Assembly (NCBI GenBank): GCA_947561585.1
Contig: CANNZV010000916.1
Coordinates: forward strand, 248,001 to 312,000
Direction of reading: 5' to 3'
Source of the DNA: Caprella mutica
Lineage: Eukaryota > Arthropoda > Malacostraca > Amphipoda > Caprellidae
Length of the DNA stretch: 64,000 nt
Positions 34,601 to 45,852 of the stretch are shown in pieces (position 1 is the first letter of the stretch; each line of letters begins with the position of its first letter). The notes under the pieces are model-generated. The model was not told the DNA's origin. It was given only the letters and a program-made list of their open reading frames with translations, and made no database searches. The position numbers and the translations under genes were made by a program.

Positions 34601-37600
34601 AGAGATTCTGCAGACAGCTGCCAAGAAGGATAAAAGTGACGAGTCTATGTTGAATGCCGTCTCTATGGCTATAGCAGGCTACAATGGCGACTGCAAGCCT
34701 TTGTGGAAACAGACTTGTTCGAAGATGAGAGCAAGTCTGGCTGACCCGTACCTCAGGGCAATATTTGCATTCCTCACAGGTGACAGTGATAGCTACAAAC
34801 CCTTGCTATTGGGCAGTGAACTGAGTGTGTGTGACAGACTGTGCTTTGCTCTCACTTTTCTCAGTGATATCAGCTTGGTGGAGTTCTTAAAGGAGTTGGT
34901 GGAGCAGTTATCTTCTGCTTCCACACTTGACATTCAGGGTATAATAGTCACTGGCTTCACTGAGAAAGGCGTCAACTTTTTACAGCACTATGTTGACAGG
35001 ACGTCTGACATTCAAACTGCTGCTCTACTGGCCATACATGGCTTCAGCAATCTCATCAGGACAGAGTACACTGAGAATAAACTCACAATTTGGGTTGAGA
35101 AGTGAGTAGCTATTAATTAAGATAAGGATTGAACAAGAAATTAGTCCATCAAAGATATATGATTAAGTCTTTGTTAAAAATTGTTTGACATCTTAAAAAA
35201 TATACACGTAAAGTAGCTTAGAGTAGAATATATATAGGTATTACATGTTAGCTCAGCATATTATTCAGAGTTCTTTCCGTTCTTTCTCCCAGTTATTATC
35301 AGTTCCTGAGCAGTCAAAAGCTGTGGCACCTCAAGGCCAGACTAGTGACTTTAGCTCCAGCAATTTCACGCAGTTCTATCAAACCTCCCCCTGCCCCCTC
35401 TCCCAATGTCACCATTGCCTGTTACTACTGCATGAGAACTGTTGCCGCCCCTAGCTTCAGCACCAGTGCTCTCAGTCCTCCTAAAACACAGATATCTAAG
35501 ATGGGGTCCAGTGCTATAAAGAAGAATGTGAGTGCATCTAACTTACCATCATGTATTCCTTGCAGTAGCTATCTATTATTAGGTATTAACTTATTATTTA
35601 CATATAATTACATACCGTACGGCGTTCACGCTATCTTTAAAAGGACAGTGCAGTAAAAATTAACTCATGCAAAAATGGTTGTAAATCGATTCAGATTAGA
35701 CTGATTAGTCTTGGAAATACTTTTTGCGTGGCATAGTCTGTGAATTAAGAGTGAGCGGCCATGCTTGTTTTAGGTAGCTACTTCTAAAATATTGGTTTAA
35801 TCTGTACGGTACTCATTGAATATATACTACATAGCTATTATAAATTGAATTCAAAATATATAATAAACATTTAGCTATGTAACCTTGAATCAGTTATCTC
35901 TTCAAATAAACATGTGATGATTAATTGGTGCCATAAGGCAGGGATAGAAACTGCGTAGAGATGAAACATTTATATTTCAGGAATTTTTATGCGATCAATT
36001 TTCACACCTATGCAAAAATTCAAACTTTTATAGAGCATGTGCCCCGAACTGTTGTAATTTGGATTATGGATTGTCTTTCATTTTTTTACCACTACTTGGA
36101 ATTTTAGAAAATAGCGCTAGTGTTATGCTCTTCAACTACGAGGTTTTAGATTTTTGTGTTAGGTAGACTCGTAGGCTTCAGGTATTACCACTTCTTCATT
36201 TTCCTCTTCCATCCGTTAGTGCTGCCACCGGTGCTTCTGTCCCTTTTCGTCACATTCCTTAGTAAGTGACTGCACTCACGGATTAACTTTTCTGCATTCA
36301 TGAGCTTTGTCACTGACGGTGGTAAGGGACTTTGTTCATGGGGCCACTTTCCTTTCTGACTGCTTCTTCCGGTCCCTTTTACTTAATTTCCTTTTGTCAT
36401 CAGCGATGTGGCCTTTGGTTGACGTTAAACCCCTACTAAATTAATTAATTTATAGAACATACTGCCTCTTTAAATAATTAAAAAAGCTATAAGCTATAGC
36501 TTTAAATAGCTATCACTATCACTTACAGAAATTCCCTTTACTCCATTTCCTATATTTTAGGAACTTGTTATTAGCTGCGAACTAGCATAGATGTCTCTTA
36601 CAGAGTTCCTCTTGCCCCAACTGTCGGAAACCTCTCCCTCAGTGTGCCCTGTGTCTCAAGCATTTGGGTACTCCTTCGCAGAGTCCTTCGATGATTGAGA
36701 AGCTACAGGGACATAAAGGTGAGAGAGAGTAGAAGCTACAGGGACATAAAGGTGAGTGAGAGTAGAGACTACAGGGACATAAAGGTGAGAGAGAGTTGAA
36801 GCTACAGGGACATAAAGGTGAGTGAGAGTCGAGACTACAGGGACATAAAGGTGAGTGAGAGTAGAGACTACAGGGACATAAAGGTGAGTGAGAGTAGAGA
36901 CTACAGGGACATAAAGGTGAGTGAGAGTATAGACTACAGGGACATAAAGGTGAGTAAGAGTAGAAGCTACAGGGACATGAAGGTGAGTGAGAGTAGAGAC
37001 AACAGGGACATAAAGGTGAGTGAGAGTAGAAGCTACAGGGACATAAAGGTGAGTGAGAGTAGAAGCTACAGGGACATAAAGGTGAGTAAGAGTAGAAGCT
37101 ACCGGGACATAAAGGTGAGTGAGAGTAGAGACTACAGGGACATAAAGGTGAGTAAGAGTAAAAGCTACCGGGACATAAAGGTGAGTGAGAGTAGAAGCTA
37201 CAGGGACATAAAGAGTGAGAGTAGAGACAACGGTGACATAAAGGTGAGTAAGAGTAGAAGCTACCGGGACATAAAGGTGAGTTTTTTGTGTGTATTTTAT
37301 CTATAAAAATATATAGTATCAGCTTATGCAGAAAAATAAATTTTAATTGTGATAACTGAAAGAACCTAATAACGGGTAATAAATTACTTTTTTTTTAAGA
37401 CCCGTTATTTTGAACGGGAAAGTACACTAGTTTAGAATAATTTGCTAATTGAAATCCAAAGGAAGGCTCTATAATATTTTCTGTTTATATCAGCTGAGAA
37501 GCAGTACAATGAAGAGCCTCCCACCACCCCCCACCACCTCTACATAGCGGCAGACACTCGCAACAGACTGGAGGAAGGGAGGGCGGGTCTGAACCCCTCC

Positions 37601-37756
37601 TCCCGGTGGTTCTCGTGGTGCCAGTCCTGCAGACATGGTGGTCACGCCCAGCATCTCATAGAGTGGTTCCTAGAGCATGTGGAGTGCCCAGTGTCAGGGT
37701 GCCGGTGCCAGTGTCTCAAACTAGACGATATAGCGCCTCTAAAGCTGAAAATGTAG
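31606..37756 (+). CDS. MIOS: MIOS / missing oocyte, GATOR2 complex subunit
   Basis: Six coding exons join in frame: 31606-31744 (exon from about 31584), 32654-32768, 32936-35101, 35293-35527, 36604-36718, 37494-37756; 1010 codons plus TAG at 37754. The product begins MKGNIGDIQWCP and carries WD40 repeats (about 1-375), a Ser/Asp-rich insertion (about 380-460), an alpha-solenoid with RAAALSVFQLHLPRAIEIL, and C-terminal zinc modules: CYYC, SSCPNCRKPLPQCALC, and WCQSCRHGGHAQHL with VECPVSGCRCQC. This order matches MIOS. GATOR2 acts at the lysosome to promote mTORC1 signalling by opposing GATOR1. Human MIOS is 875 residues; the extra length is mainly the insertion. All splice phases agree. Confidence 0.93.
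32936..35101 (+). CDS. MIOS: MIOS main exon: WD40 repeats, linker and solenoid
   Basis: This 2166-bp exon encodes about 720 residues. WD-type blocks visible are AVGQANGNI, VHIWDLRQ, MSWCPTRPGLLACLSRDS and FSWHPTRYN, all with close counterparts in vertebrate MIOS. The insertion between the WD40 part and the solenoid (about 33820-34060) is rich in Ser, Asn, Asp and Lys and looks disordered. The solenoid includes DPYLRAIFAFLTGD and FLQHYVDRTSDIQTAA. The donor after TGGGTTGAGAA is GTGAGT at 35102. Confidence 0.92.
36039..36448 (+). mobile_element. Dispersed retroposon family R, copy E with 12-bp target duplication
   Basis: It is flanked by TTTATAGAGCAT (36027-36038) and TTTATAGAACAT (36449-36460). 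It is collinear with copy D from GAACTGTTGTAATTTGGATT to CCCTACTAAATTAATTAA but lacks the first about 70 bp, as 5' truncation would give. It lies in the MIOS intron 35528-36603. Confidence 0.82.
36604..36718 (+). CDS. MIOS: MIOS exon with the CPNC / CALC zinc motif
   Basis: Thirty-eight codons read SSCPNCRKPLPQCALCLKHL and then GTPSQSPSMIEKLQGHK, matching vertebrate [22 protein letters not shown]. The exon ends CTACAGGGACATAAAG|GTGAGA. This exon end, splice site included, is the unit of the tandem array that follows at once. Confidence 0.9.
36703..37283 (+). repeat. 33-bp tandem array of the MIOS exon 5 splice donor, about 18 copies
   Basis: The unit is CTACAGGGACATAAAGGTGA + GTGAGAGTAGAAG. 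Its first copy is the genuine end of exon 36604-36718 with its GTGAG donor; nearly every later copy keeps AAAG|GTGAGT, one copy (about 37210) lost the GT. Units are 33 bp, so they stay in one reading frame, but in the MIOS frame the first repeat reads GHKGERE then TAG. Use of any downstream donor would therefore add a stop codon. The long alternate frame (RDIKVSES repeats) is a by-product of the unit length. Confidence 0.95.
37494..37756 (+). CDS. MIOS: MIOS last exon: C-terminal zinc domain
   Basis: The exon opens AEKQYNEEPPTTPHHLY, then RWFSWCQSCRHGGHAQHLIE and HVECPVSGCRCQCLKLDD, and stops at TAG. Vertebrate MIOS has FTWCHNCRHGGHAGHML and ECPVSACTCKC here. Cys and His residues of the RING-like zinc sites are all kept. 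Confidence 0.93.
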
Positions 37757-38917
37757 AACAGTCACTTTGATGTACGTGAAGAATATGGATGGTACTCAGA
37801 GAAATAACATTTTCATGTCACTTTAATGTTCATAAAGAATAGGTATGGTTAGGTACAGAAAGAATTCCATTATCATGTCATATTAATCATTTTCATGTCA
37901 TATTTGGGTTTGACATGTCATTTTCTTGTCGAATTTTGCATCATTTTAATAGTGACTGTGAGGATTGTACAAATTGTTACCTTTTTAATCTTTCGTTTAA
38001 TTGGGGGTGGTTATTTATTATAATGGACAGATAGAGCTAGCTTAAATTTATTTAACTTCTTATCTTTTAGTATTTAAATATTCAAGCTAAATTTATAAGC
38101 AATTAATTGTATCTAAATTTATGTTCCTAATCAAAATTATGTATCTTATTATTTATAGATGTTAATTCCTTAATAAGTTCTTCAAGCATGAATACAAGAT
38201 TGATACAAACAATCTTCGCACTTTTGATGAGAGCACTTTAGATGCATCTTCCTGATGTCTATTAGTACATAATTAGAATTTAGTATCTATTTTCTTATTT
38301 TGAGAACAAAATAGACCTGAATGATGTGCCGATTGTGTAGCTATAACTAGATTAAAATATTGTTATGGGTTGCAATACAAAGAGTATTTATGAACTAGTG
38401 TTTTTTTTCCTATTTAGTGAATCAATAGAAAATCCTTGGAATTTTACTAAAAATTAATTCAATATCAGTTGGGTAAGCTATAAGTTATTGAACAGTTCCA
38501 CATTTTCGATCATGTAAGAAAAAAGTATAAAATATTTAACTTAATCTCTCCAGTTATCAATGATACTAATTAAAAATAAAGTGAACTAATAATTATTTTA
38601 TACTTATTTGTTATATTATCTAAAATGTTGATCCGACCTATAACTCTCAACTTAGCCTAAATACTAATAATTAGGTTTTTGTTAAATTAATTCCCCTCTC
38701 AGTCATTCAGTTACTAGATTGAAAAGATATGATTTTGTAGATAGAAATATATCTATGAAATTAATGATTTTAAGTTTTGCTGTTATTACGTCACGAACAC
38801 AACATACCCCGATTGCCCTTACTATATTTCAATTCTAGTTCCTGCTTTTGAAACCAGGAATTGGCAAGAGTAGTGTATATTATTATAGTATAATATCTGG
38901 TATTGATTATAACCAGG
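37757..38917. other. MIOS 3' UTR and intergenic sequence
   Basis: There is no further coding exon. A canonical AATAAA occurs only at about 38575, over 800 bp after the stop, so the 3' UTR may be long or use a variant signal. The sequence TTTTCATGTCA recurs several times between 37805 and 37930. Confidence 0.5.
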
Positions 38918-39407
38918 GCTGGGACAATATGACCTATAGCTATGCTCTAAAAAATATGACCATATGCTCGTAAAATATGACTGTATGCTCTAAAAAATTC
39001 TCTCAAGATATGACATTAAGATATGCTCTTACGTATGCACATATGAATTGAAAAACGAACGTGAATATTACGAAGTTTGAAATATAAGTTAGATTAGTTG
39101 GTGATACAGATTTCTTAAAATGCATTATTTTGAAGATATCTATTCTAAAAGTAATACTGTTAATTGAATTTTACCGTTAACTTCAATGGAATAACCATCG
39201 TCTATTTATAGACTACCCTATTCTATCCGAAGAGTAATGAAATTATTTACATAATGAACGCGATTTTATTTTTGATTAGTGACGCAAACAATGAGAACGA
39301 GAAATAAACACTTAGGTAAAGCCTAACAAAAAAATATAATTCAAATTATAAACTTGAGTTACATTTAATAATCAAATGATGCTTCAAATTTTCAAAGTGG
39401 AAGCTCC

Positions 39408-39450
39408 TCCGGTTCTAGGTATATTCCACCCCGGTAAATTCCCCCAGTGA
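39408..39450. repeat. Fragment of foldback element III units
   Basis: It reads CCTCCGGTTCTAGGTATATT then CCACCCCGGTAAATTCCCCC, the same 15-bp type units as the left end of the element at 45853. Confidence 0.65.
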
Positions 39451-39466
39451 ACATTTAGTTAACTTT

Positions 39467-39600
39467 AGAAGGGGTCTACTTCGGAGACAAAGGCCATATC
39501 GCTGACGTTTGACAGAAATTTAATACAAAGGACTAGATGAAGCAGTCAGAAGGTTAATTGGCTCCATGATCAAAATCACCTACCACCTGTTATTTGCGAA
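39467..39600 (-). repeat. Dispersed retroposon family R, copy F (reverse)
   Basis: The reverse complement contains CATGGAGCCAATTAACCTTC, CTGACTGCTTCATCTAGTCC and GTCAGCGATATGGCCTTTG, the same 3' landmarks as the other copies. Confidence 0.7.
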
Positions 39601-39833
39601 GCTTATGTATGCAGAATCGTCTACGAAATCCGTTATTTTGTATTATATTTAATAAGTGTATTTGTTTTTTATAATTATTCAGCAATATAAAAGTGGAAAA
39701 CACACTTTGTTGATGGTAAATAGAAATTCATGTTTTTTAAGGCTGGCCAGCAACAGTAAAATAATGAAACTGAATGCTTACCAATTCTCTTGTCTATATT
39801 GAGATGCGTGTAGTTTGAGGTGTTCTGTAAGGG

Positions 39834-39990
39834 CTCAAACACACTACAAGCGGCGCGGTGCGAGCGGAGTGCCATTAATGAGGTTTGGTATTCGTATGCA
39901 GAGACGCTTGGCTGTTCACACTGCGAGCGGAGCAGCGCTCCAAAAAAAATAATATTAATGGCACTCCGCTCCTCTTGTAGTGTGTACGTA
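39834..39990. mobile_element. MITE with ACACACTACAAG inverted ends
   Basis: About 155 bp: ACACACTACAAGCGGCGCGG and GAGCGGAGTGCCATTAAT on the left pair with ATTAATGGCACTCCGCTC and CTTGTAGTGTGT on the right. It is GC-rich compared with its surroundings and non-coding. Confidence 0.75.
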
Positions 39991-40672
39991 TCCTGAGAGG
40001 TAGTATTTGTGTTTTGTCGAGTAGATGTATACTTTTTTTAATCATATACAGGCAGGCCCCGTTTTCATTACTACTCGTTCTTTTGAAATCTGCAATAATT
40101 GTCAGGCATGTCTCGATGTTATTATTACAGTACATGAACATATAAAACAGAGGCAATTTTGTGGTATCTATTTCACGATAACTACAATAGTCATCAATGG
40201 TATTTTCAGATGAGGTTATAAGAAGCACTTTTTGTTCAGAAATTAGTTTTTATAGCAGGATATTTAACAGTGACTGCATAAAATACATTCATGATACTTT
40301 TATACAATATACTACTAAACTTGATGACGGGCACTCGTAGTGTGAATACCTTCGATGCCACTTGTAAATATTGTGAATGACTTTGACCCTCTAATAATTC
40401 TTGTGTTATAAATGACCTGGACCTTTAGCTTGTTCGCTCCCAAAATCTAATTAAATGGTTCTTTGATAATGACCAATAGTCCCACCAAATTTCAGGCAAT
40501 TTGGTTGAATACTTTTAGTTATACGAATAAAAAAATGATAAATGAATGCCGCCATGAAAGTGCATATACCTTACCGTTAGAGCATATGCCTTATTGTTAG
40601 GGCATATGAGTTCTTATTGAGGCATATGCTCTAACCAAAATATGATGATGCATCATAATATGACATGGCCCG

Positions 40673-42299
40673 TGTCTTCAGAATTAGTTGTACTCTGCAG
40701 TGTTTAAAATCCTTTTTGAATATATCTATTTTTTTGCATAAAAGTTTAATGATAAACTTCTATAAGAAATACATGAAATATTAAAATAAACTTGAAAAAT
40801 TAAATATGATAATTATATCAAATATATTCCCATGCGTATCATAGCTACATTCTTCATTTATTTCTATCTAATTACTGAAAGTGGGACACGAAATATTTTT
40901 TTAATATATATATTTTTATATTCACAACGGTCTTTATTATATAGAATTAGAAAGATAAATTAATATACATATGTGTAGTACTATTATACTACTATACACA
41001 TAGTAATATAGTTACTCTCCTTATCACCCTGATATGTAAATCAAAGACATTACAAATAAAGCCTTCACTTCAAACTAACATGGAAAGCATCTGTCACTCG
41101 GTGCTATGTAATTTGTTCTCTGTTATTTACTTCTTGGACTTATATTATGTTTAATTAATTAAATATTAATTATTTATTATGTCAATATAATGTAACTATA
41201 CATCAAGATTTTAGGATAAGTTCATTAGTTCATCGCTTTCAAAATATTTTCTACTGGATTCAAAGTTATAAAGAATATTCGTGGAGGAGATTAACTAGTA
41301 GATGAAATAAACTGTATTTATCTAAAGCAAACTTAGATGAATCTGTACCGGGGATCAAATTAGTGAACCAAATTATCAGTGGACCAAATTACCGGTCACA
41401 TGCTTCATCTCGTTCTCTTCGGTTCATCACATTTACTATTATTCTTTTGTCTGACATTAAACTAGTCAATAGTAACATTTCTATTTTTTTCTACTATCAT
41501 TCTTTATCTGCATTCCACTAGCAGTGAGACTTTCAAAACCTCTTCATAGTGAACTGTGTTCAAGTACGGAGTAATATCATCAATTAGATTACATCTTCAT
41601 AATTATTATATCAAGTTTCGTTTTTTATCTATCTCCTTTAGTATATTAGATACATAATCACATATTATTCCAAACTCATTTTTATTTTCCTAATCTAATT
41701 ATATTATAGTAATTTCGGTGGATCTCTCAGCTATACAATATATTCAAATTATGATAAACAATAACTGCTGTCGCAAGAAGGCATAGAGTTATGATAAACT
41801 ACTCTAGACTCTAGAGAGAGGAAGTGTTGCAGCGATTGCAAGACGCTAAGGAAGACGGTGTAAAACCTTATTTGGTTTCAGTTATATCATTTCTCCATTA
41901 AATTTTGTGTCATTTATATCATTTCTCCAATAAACTGACGCTAGATTGCCAGTCACGTGACCAAAAAATAAGGATTTTAGCACCCCGCAAGACGCAATAT
42001 TATTTTGGCCACTGACTCACCACTTGCAAGAAGGTGACATTTTCTATTTATTTGCAGTAAAATTAATTAATTAATTAATTAAGTAAAATTAATTAATTAA
42101 TTTTAATTGCTTTTTAATAATATTTCAAAACCTGATTTTATATTTTTATTAAATACGTAATTTCTCAAGACACCTTTTCTTCTCTTATATAAGTGGTTAT
42201 GCAATATTATCTTTTATATTTCTCTCCTTTTGTTTATAATCCATAACGTACAGTCATTCTCACAATCAATGACACCAAAGCTATGAAGCACTTATCGAG
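40673..42299. other. Intergenic, no supported gene
   Basis: AT-rich sequence with a (TTAA)n tract at about 42060-42110. At 41347-41400 there is a short array of 16-bp type units (AGTGAACCAAATTATC and GTGGACCAAATTACC) ending in ACCGGTCACA, the same end as foldback element III. Confidence 0.5.
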
Positions 42300-42420
42300 C
42301 ACTGTACTTTCTCAGGAACGTGTATTGTTTACATAATATGTCAGTGGTCTAGTGCGATCATATCTAAACAGCGGAAATCGCGCTCTCCTATCAAAACAAT
42401 CGGCGGTGGCACGGTAGCGG
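42300..42420 (+). promoter_or_regulatory. Candidate promoter / non-coding first exon of the ABCA gene
   Basis: This is a locally GC- and CpG-richer island in AT-rich DNA: AATCGCGCTCTCC, then CAATCGGCGGTGGCACGGTA, ending GCG|GTGAGT, a perfect donor at 42421. The first coding exon of the ABCA gene is preceded by an acceptor (TTTTAACAG at 47296), so a 5' UTR exon should exist upstream. The link is inferred only from these signals. Confidence 0.3.
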
Positions 42421-42421
42421 T

Positions 42422-45400
42422 GAGTATTTTCATTCAGTGTGCATTGGCGCGTCTCACGGATTGTAAGTGTATGGGTACTCTTACTATTTTATACAGTCAC
42501 ACGAACTCGTGGTCACTGTAGAACAACCTTAACTAAAGAATCTTGGCTTTAGAGCATTTTTTACTGGTTTAATATTTTTTAATACTATTTTGTTTATTAT
42601 ACTGTTAGGTTTATTTATAAGAATAAAATTAAAAAAATATATATTTGGCTATATTAGTTTTTAAATATTTAGTATATATATCAAAATTATAATTATTTAT
42701 ATTTTTATTCAAGTACAGTTACCATTAATTCATCAAGGTATAAAATGTGTTTGGTTTATTGGTTAATTAATTTGAAAACCTCACATAAACCGAAGATATT
42801 ATTTTAGTATAATATCTTTGCGAAATAAAAATATTTCAAAATAATGTACTTACATGCATATATTAAATAAATATGTTACATAAGTGCTATGAATTTCAAA
42901 TCAATAAATTGTAACGATATGACCTTCATTACCGACACTGACCCCAGCCTTCAGGGCATTGAGATCTTTATCAGTATTTCGTGATTCTCTCGCAACTCTA
43001 AATATTCTACAAATTATGAGGAGGGACAGCTGAAAAACTATCGTGATTGGCAGAGGTCAGATGATAACAGAGATAAGGAAGTAGTGACCTGAGATAAGGA
43101 AACTAGTGACCTGAGATAAGGAAACTAGTGACCTGAGATAAGGGTGACCTGTGACCATTGATAAGGACACTAGTGACCTGTGACCATAGATAAGGACGGA
43201 ATTTTATTTTTAAGTATGAAATTTAGGAAATGTTTAACTTGAAATGCCTCAGACGAAATATTACAAAACAGATGAAAGTATACCGAAATAATGAAGCCCT
43301 TAAAGGTAACCAATGAATTTTATTGTGAGATATTTACAATAAAATGAACACTTGGTGCTAACGAATATCGAACATCTTGTTTTTCAATCTGTTATTTAAT
43401 ATGAACTATAATCTCGATAAACCTATAACAATTAGTAAGAAATTTTAAGCACACTCTTTGAGAAATTTCTGAATCTTTTAAAATCAAAACGTTTCGAACA
43501 TTGATTTATTTAACACACAATAATAATAGTTTAAATGCCTTTTATATGTGAGTATTTCCTTGATAAATTAATATATTAACACAAATTTAGATGAATTGTC
43601 CATAGCACTGTTTATTTCATTGTCATTTAGTAGAAATTATATTGATGAAATTGTTATTCTTCGGTCATGAATTTATTGTTAATTCTATACAATGAAAAAA
43701 TGGTTGAATTGTTTTTAGGCACATTAATAAATGATTTAACTGTTTGTTACTATTATGACACTCTACCTTATAGTCTTATATTATATAATATAAAATATTA
43801 TATTATAATATATAATATAATGTAATAATATATGCTTCCATAAATTAAATTGGATAATGATTTAAATCGTGCATCTGCCTCAATAAATTAACTCGTTGGA
43901 CATCTTTAGTATCGAACTCAGAGATTTATAACATCTTATAAAAGATAATGAGAAATACACTCATTAATCTACTACAATATTTACTAAAAATTTAACTATA
44001 CCATTTCGTAGTGATGAATATTTATCTAACTCCTTCCATTATTTCTTTTCTCATAATTATGAGGATAAGTATGTCATTTCAAACTTAAACCTGCTCATCT
44101 AATGATTTGAGATCATTTATTTTATATTAGTCCTAAGGGAATGCTTTGCTAAAATGCTACAATGAAAGTGTAAGGTGAATCATATCTCTCGGTAAATTTA
44201 GATACGTGACTAACTGTTACCTCAACACTTTGTGCTGTAGTTACAAGCAGATGCATGCGAAGAGAGGCTTATTTCATATGAAAGGTAAACATTAATTAGG
44301 TAATGGTATGAAATATTTTTGCTGAAATTAAGGTATTTTCAGAGTAATAGAGCTTTTTCTTTAGGTACTATTAGTGTACTTGAAAATCCGATAGATGGTG
44401 CACTATTTTCACTAATGTTTACAATAAGTCAGCTTTCCTTCGTAAAATGCAATATTGGGTCGATATGGAGAAAATTATTCATTATAATTACTATTAGCGT
44501 TATTAAGTATTATAATTCTGAATATTAAATTCTGAATGCAACATTCATTGGAATACAAACTGTTGGCAACAAAGAGTCAAAGAGTCTTCAAAACTTGATC
44601 TAGTTTATCACAATATGTCTCTTTTTCAAATAAATTCGATTTTTTTGTTGTTATTTATTATATAAATGAACAATGTATATAATATTGAAATATTAATTAT
44701 GCTAATTTTATTAAATAATCGAGTAGCAAATTACTGATATTATCCCCGCCCCCTCTTCTTTAATTTTTCCAAAATCATAATTCAAGAAGTAAATTTGATC
44801 ATCAACATTTTTCAATTATTCAAGCGAAAAAGATGCTCAAAAGTTTTACAATATTTATTTTAAAAAAGCTCCATATTCTTTAAGTTCTTTAAACACACTG
44901 AAAAAACGTATGCAATATTATTCTGAATAATTTAATTCCTTTCATTAATTTAACTCCAAGTGATTGAAAGCGTGTTAGCAGTAGGTACCATGTTTAGGAA
45001 ATAGCTGTCATACCTTTACTTACAGTCACCTCTGAGAGTAGCATTTAGTTATGGCACTAAGTGTTCACACATGTACTTCAGAGGGTACTCTACTATGGCC
45101 CTGACTCACCTGCTGTACACCGATATTAAACCTAAATCACTCTCTTTGTGTAGGCTATTTATGTAGTGTTAATGAAAAGATACCATTGATTATTTAACAT
45201 ATGGGGAAAAATTGGAAATAAGTACACCTATATTTTGCAACATCGTATAAGCACATTCAATTAGTATCTCTATTTAAAATCCTTCAAAAAGACTTCAATC
45301 AACAATCTAGAAGATATATCAATTTATATTTTAAAATAACTTTACAGATCACAAACTTTTTTCATACTTTTCCAATGTTTAATTTAGTCAATGTATATCA

Positions 45401-45852
45401 TTTTCTATTTATTATAAAACATGAAAACCCAAAGTAGCGACTGCTTAATTAACTATCTTTGAAGGGAAGAATGCAATGTTATTTGTGTACTACGATTGCA
45501 GTCGCGGCAATCAGCGTGGTAGAGCACTAAAAATAAACCTTCATACCATCACCTAGTGTGCAATAACACTTTTTACTGCACCTAGCGTTGTTACCAAGTT
45601 TGGCTCTACGACATAGCGCTAATGATGTAACGGTGAATATTTCCTCAGTTACGATGTGTTACTAAAGTGTAACTGTAAAAACTATAACACTTTTCCATTG
45701 GTGAAAAGAGTTGTTACCTGTTAGTTCTAATTAGTTAATAAATGAATATTATCCCCAGTGTTAGATATAGAGGAGTACCTAGTCTACCACATATATACAC
45801 CATTGTAAATATTAGCAATGAGACATTTCGTACTTGAATCAACTCCAAAACT
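42422..45852. other. Intergenic or 5' UTR intron; AT-rich, with one tandem repeat
   Basis: No coding exon is seen. A 22-bp tandem repeat (GTGACCTGAGATAAGGAAAC TA) with diverged copies occupies about 43075-43195. A region at about 45540-45710 has several GTAACACTTTTT / AAAGTGTAAC pieces in both orientations. Confidence 0.5.

Larger units (their letters stand above)
38924..40672. mobile_element. Possible composite element with CATATGCTCTAA-type units at both ends
   Basis: Three or four units of about 21 bp (TATGCTCTAAAAAATATGAC) lie at 38945-39040, and units such as TTAGAGCATATGCC and GGCATATGCTCTAACC lie at 40575-40640. The outer ends are GGCTGGGACAATATGAC and the weak complement ATATGACATGGCCC. 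Between them are fragments of other repeats. Boundaries and target duplication are not clear. Confidence 0.35.

Noticed and set aside
36818..37306. 162-codon frame made of RDYRDIKVSES repeats
   Set aside because: It is a by-product of the 33-bp splice-donor array in another frame than MIOS. It has no start context, and it lies in an intron.
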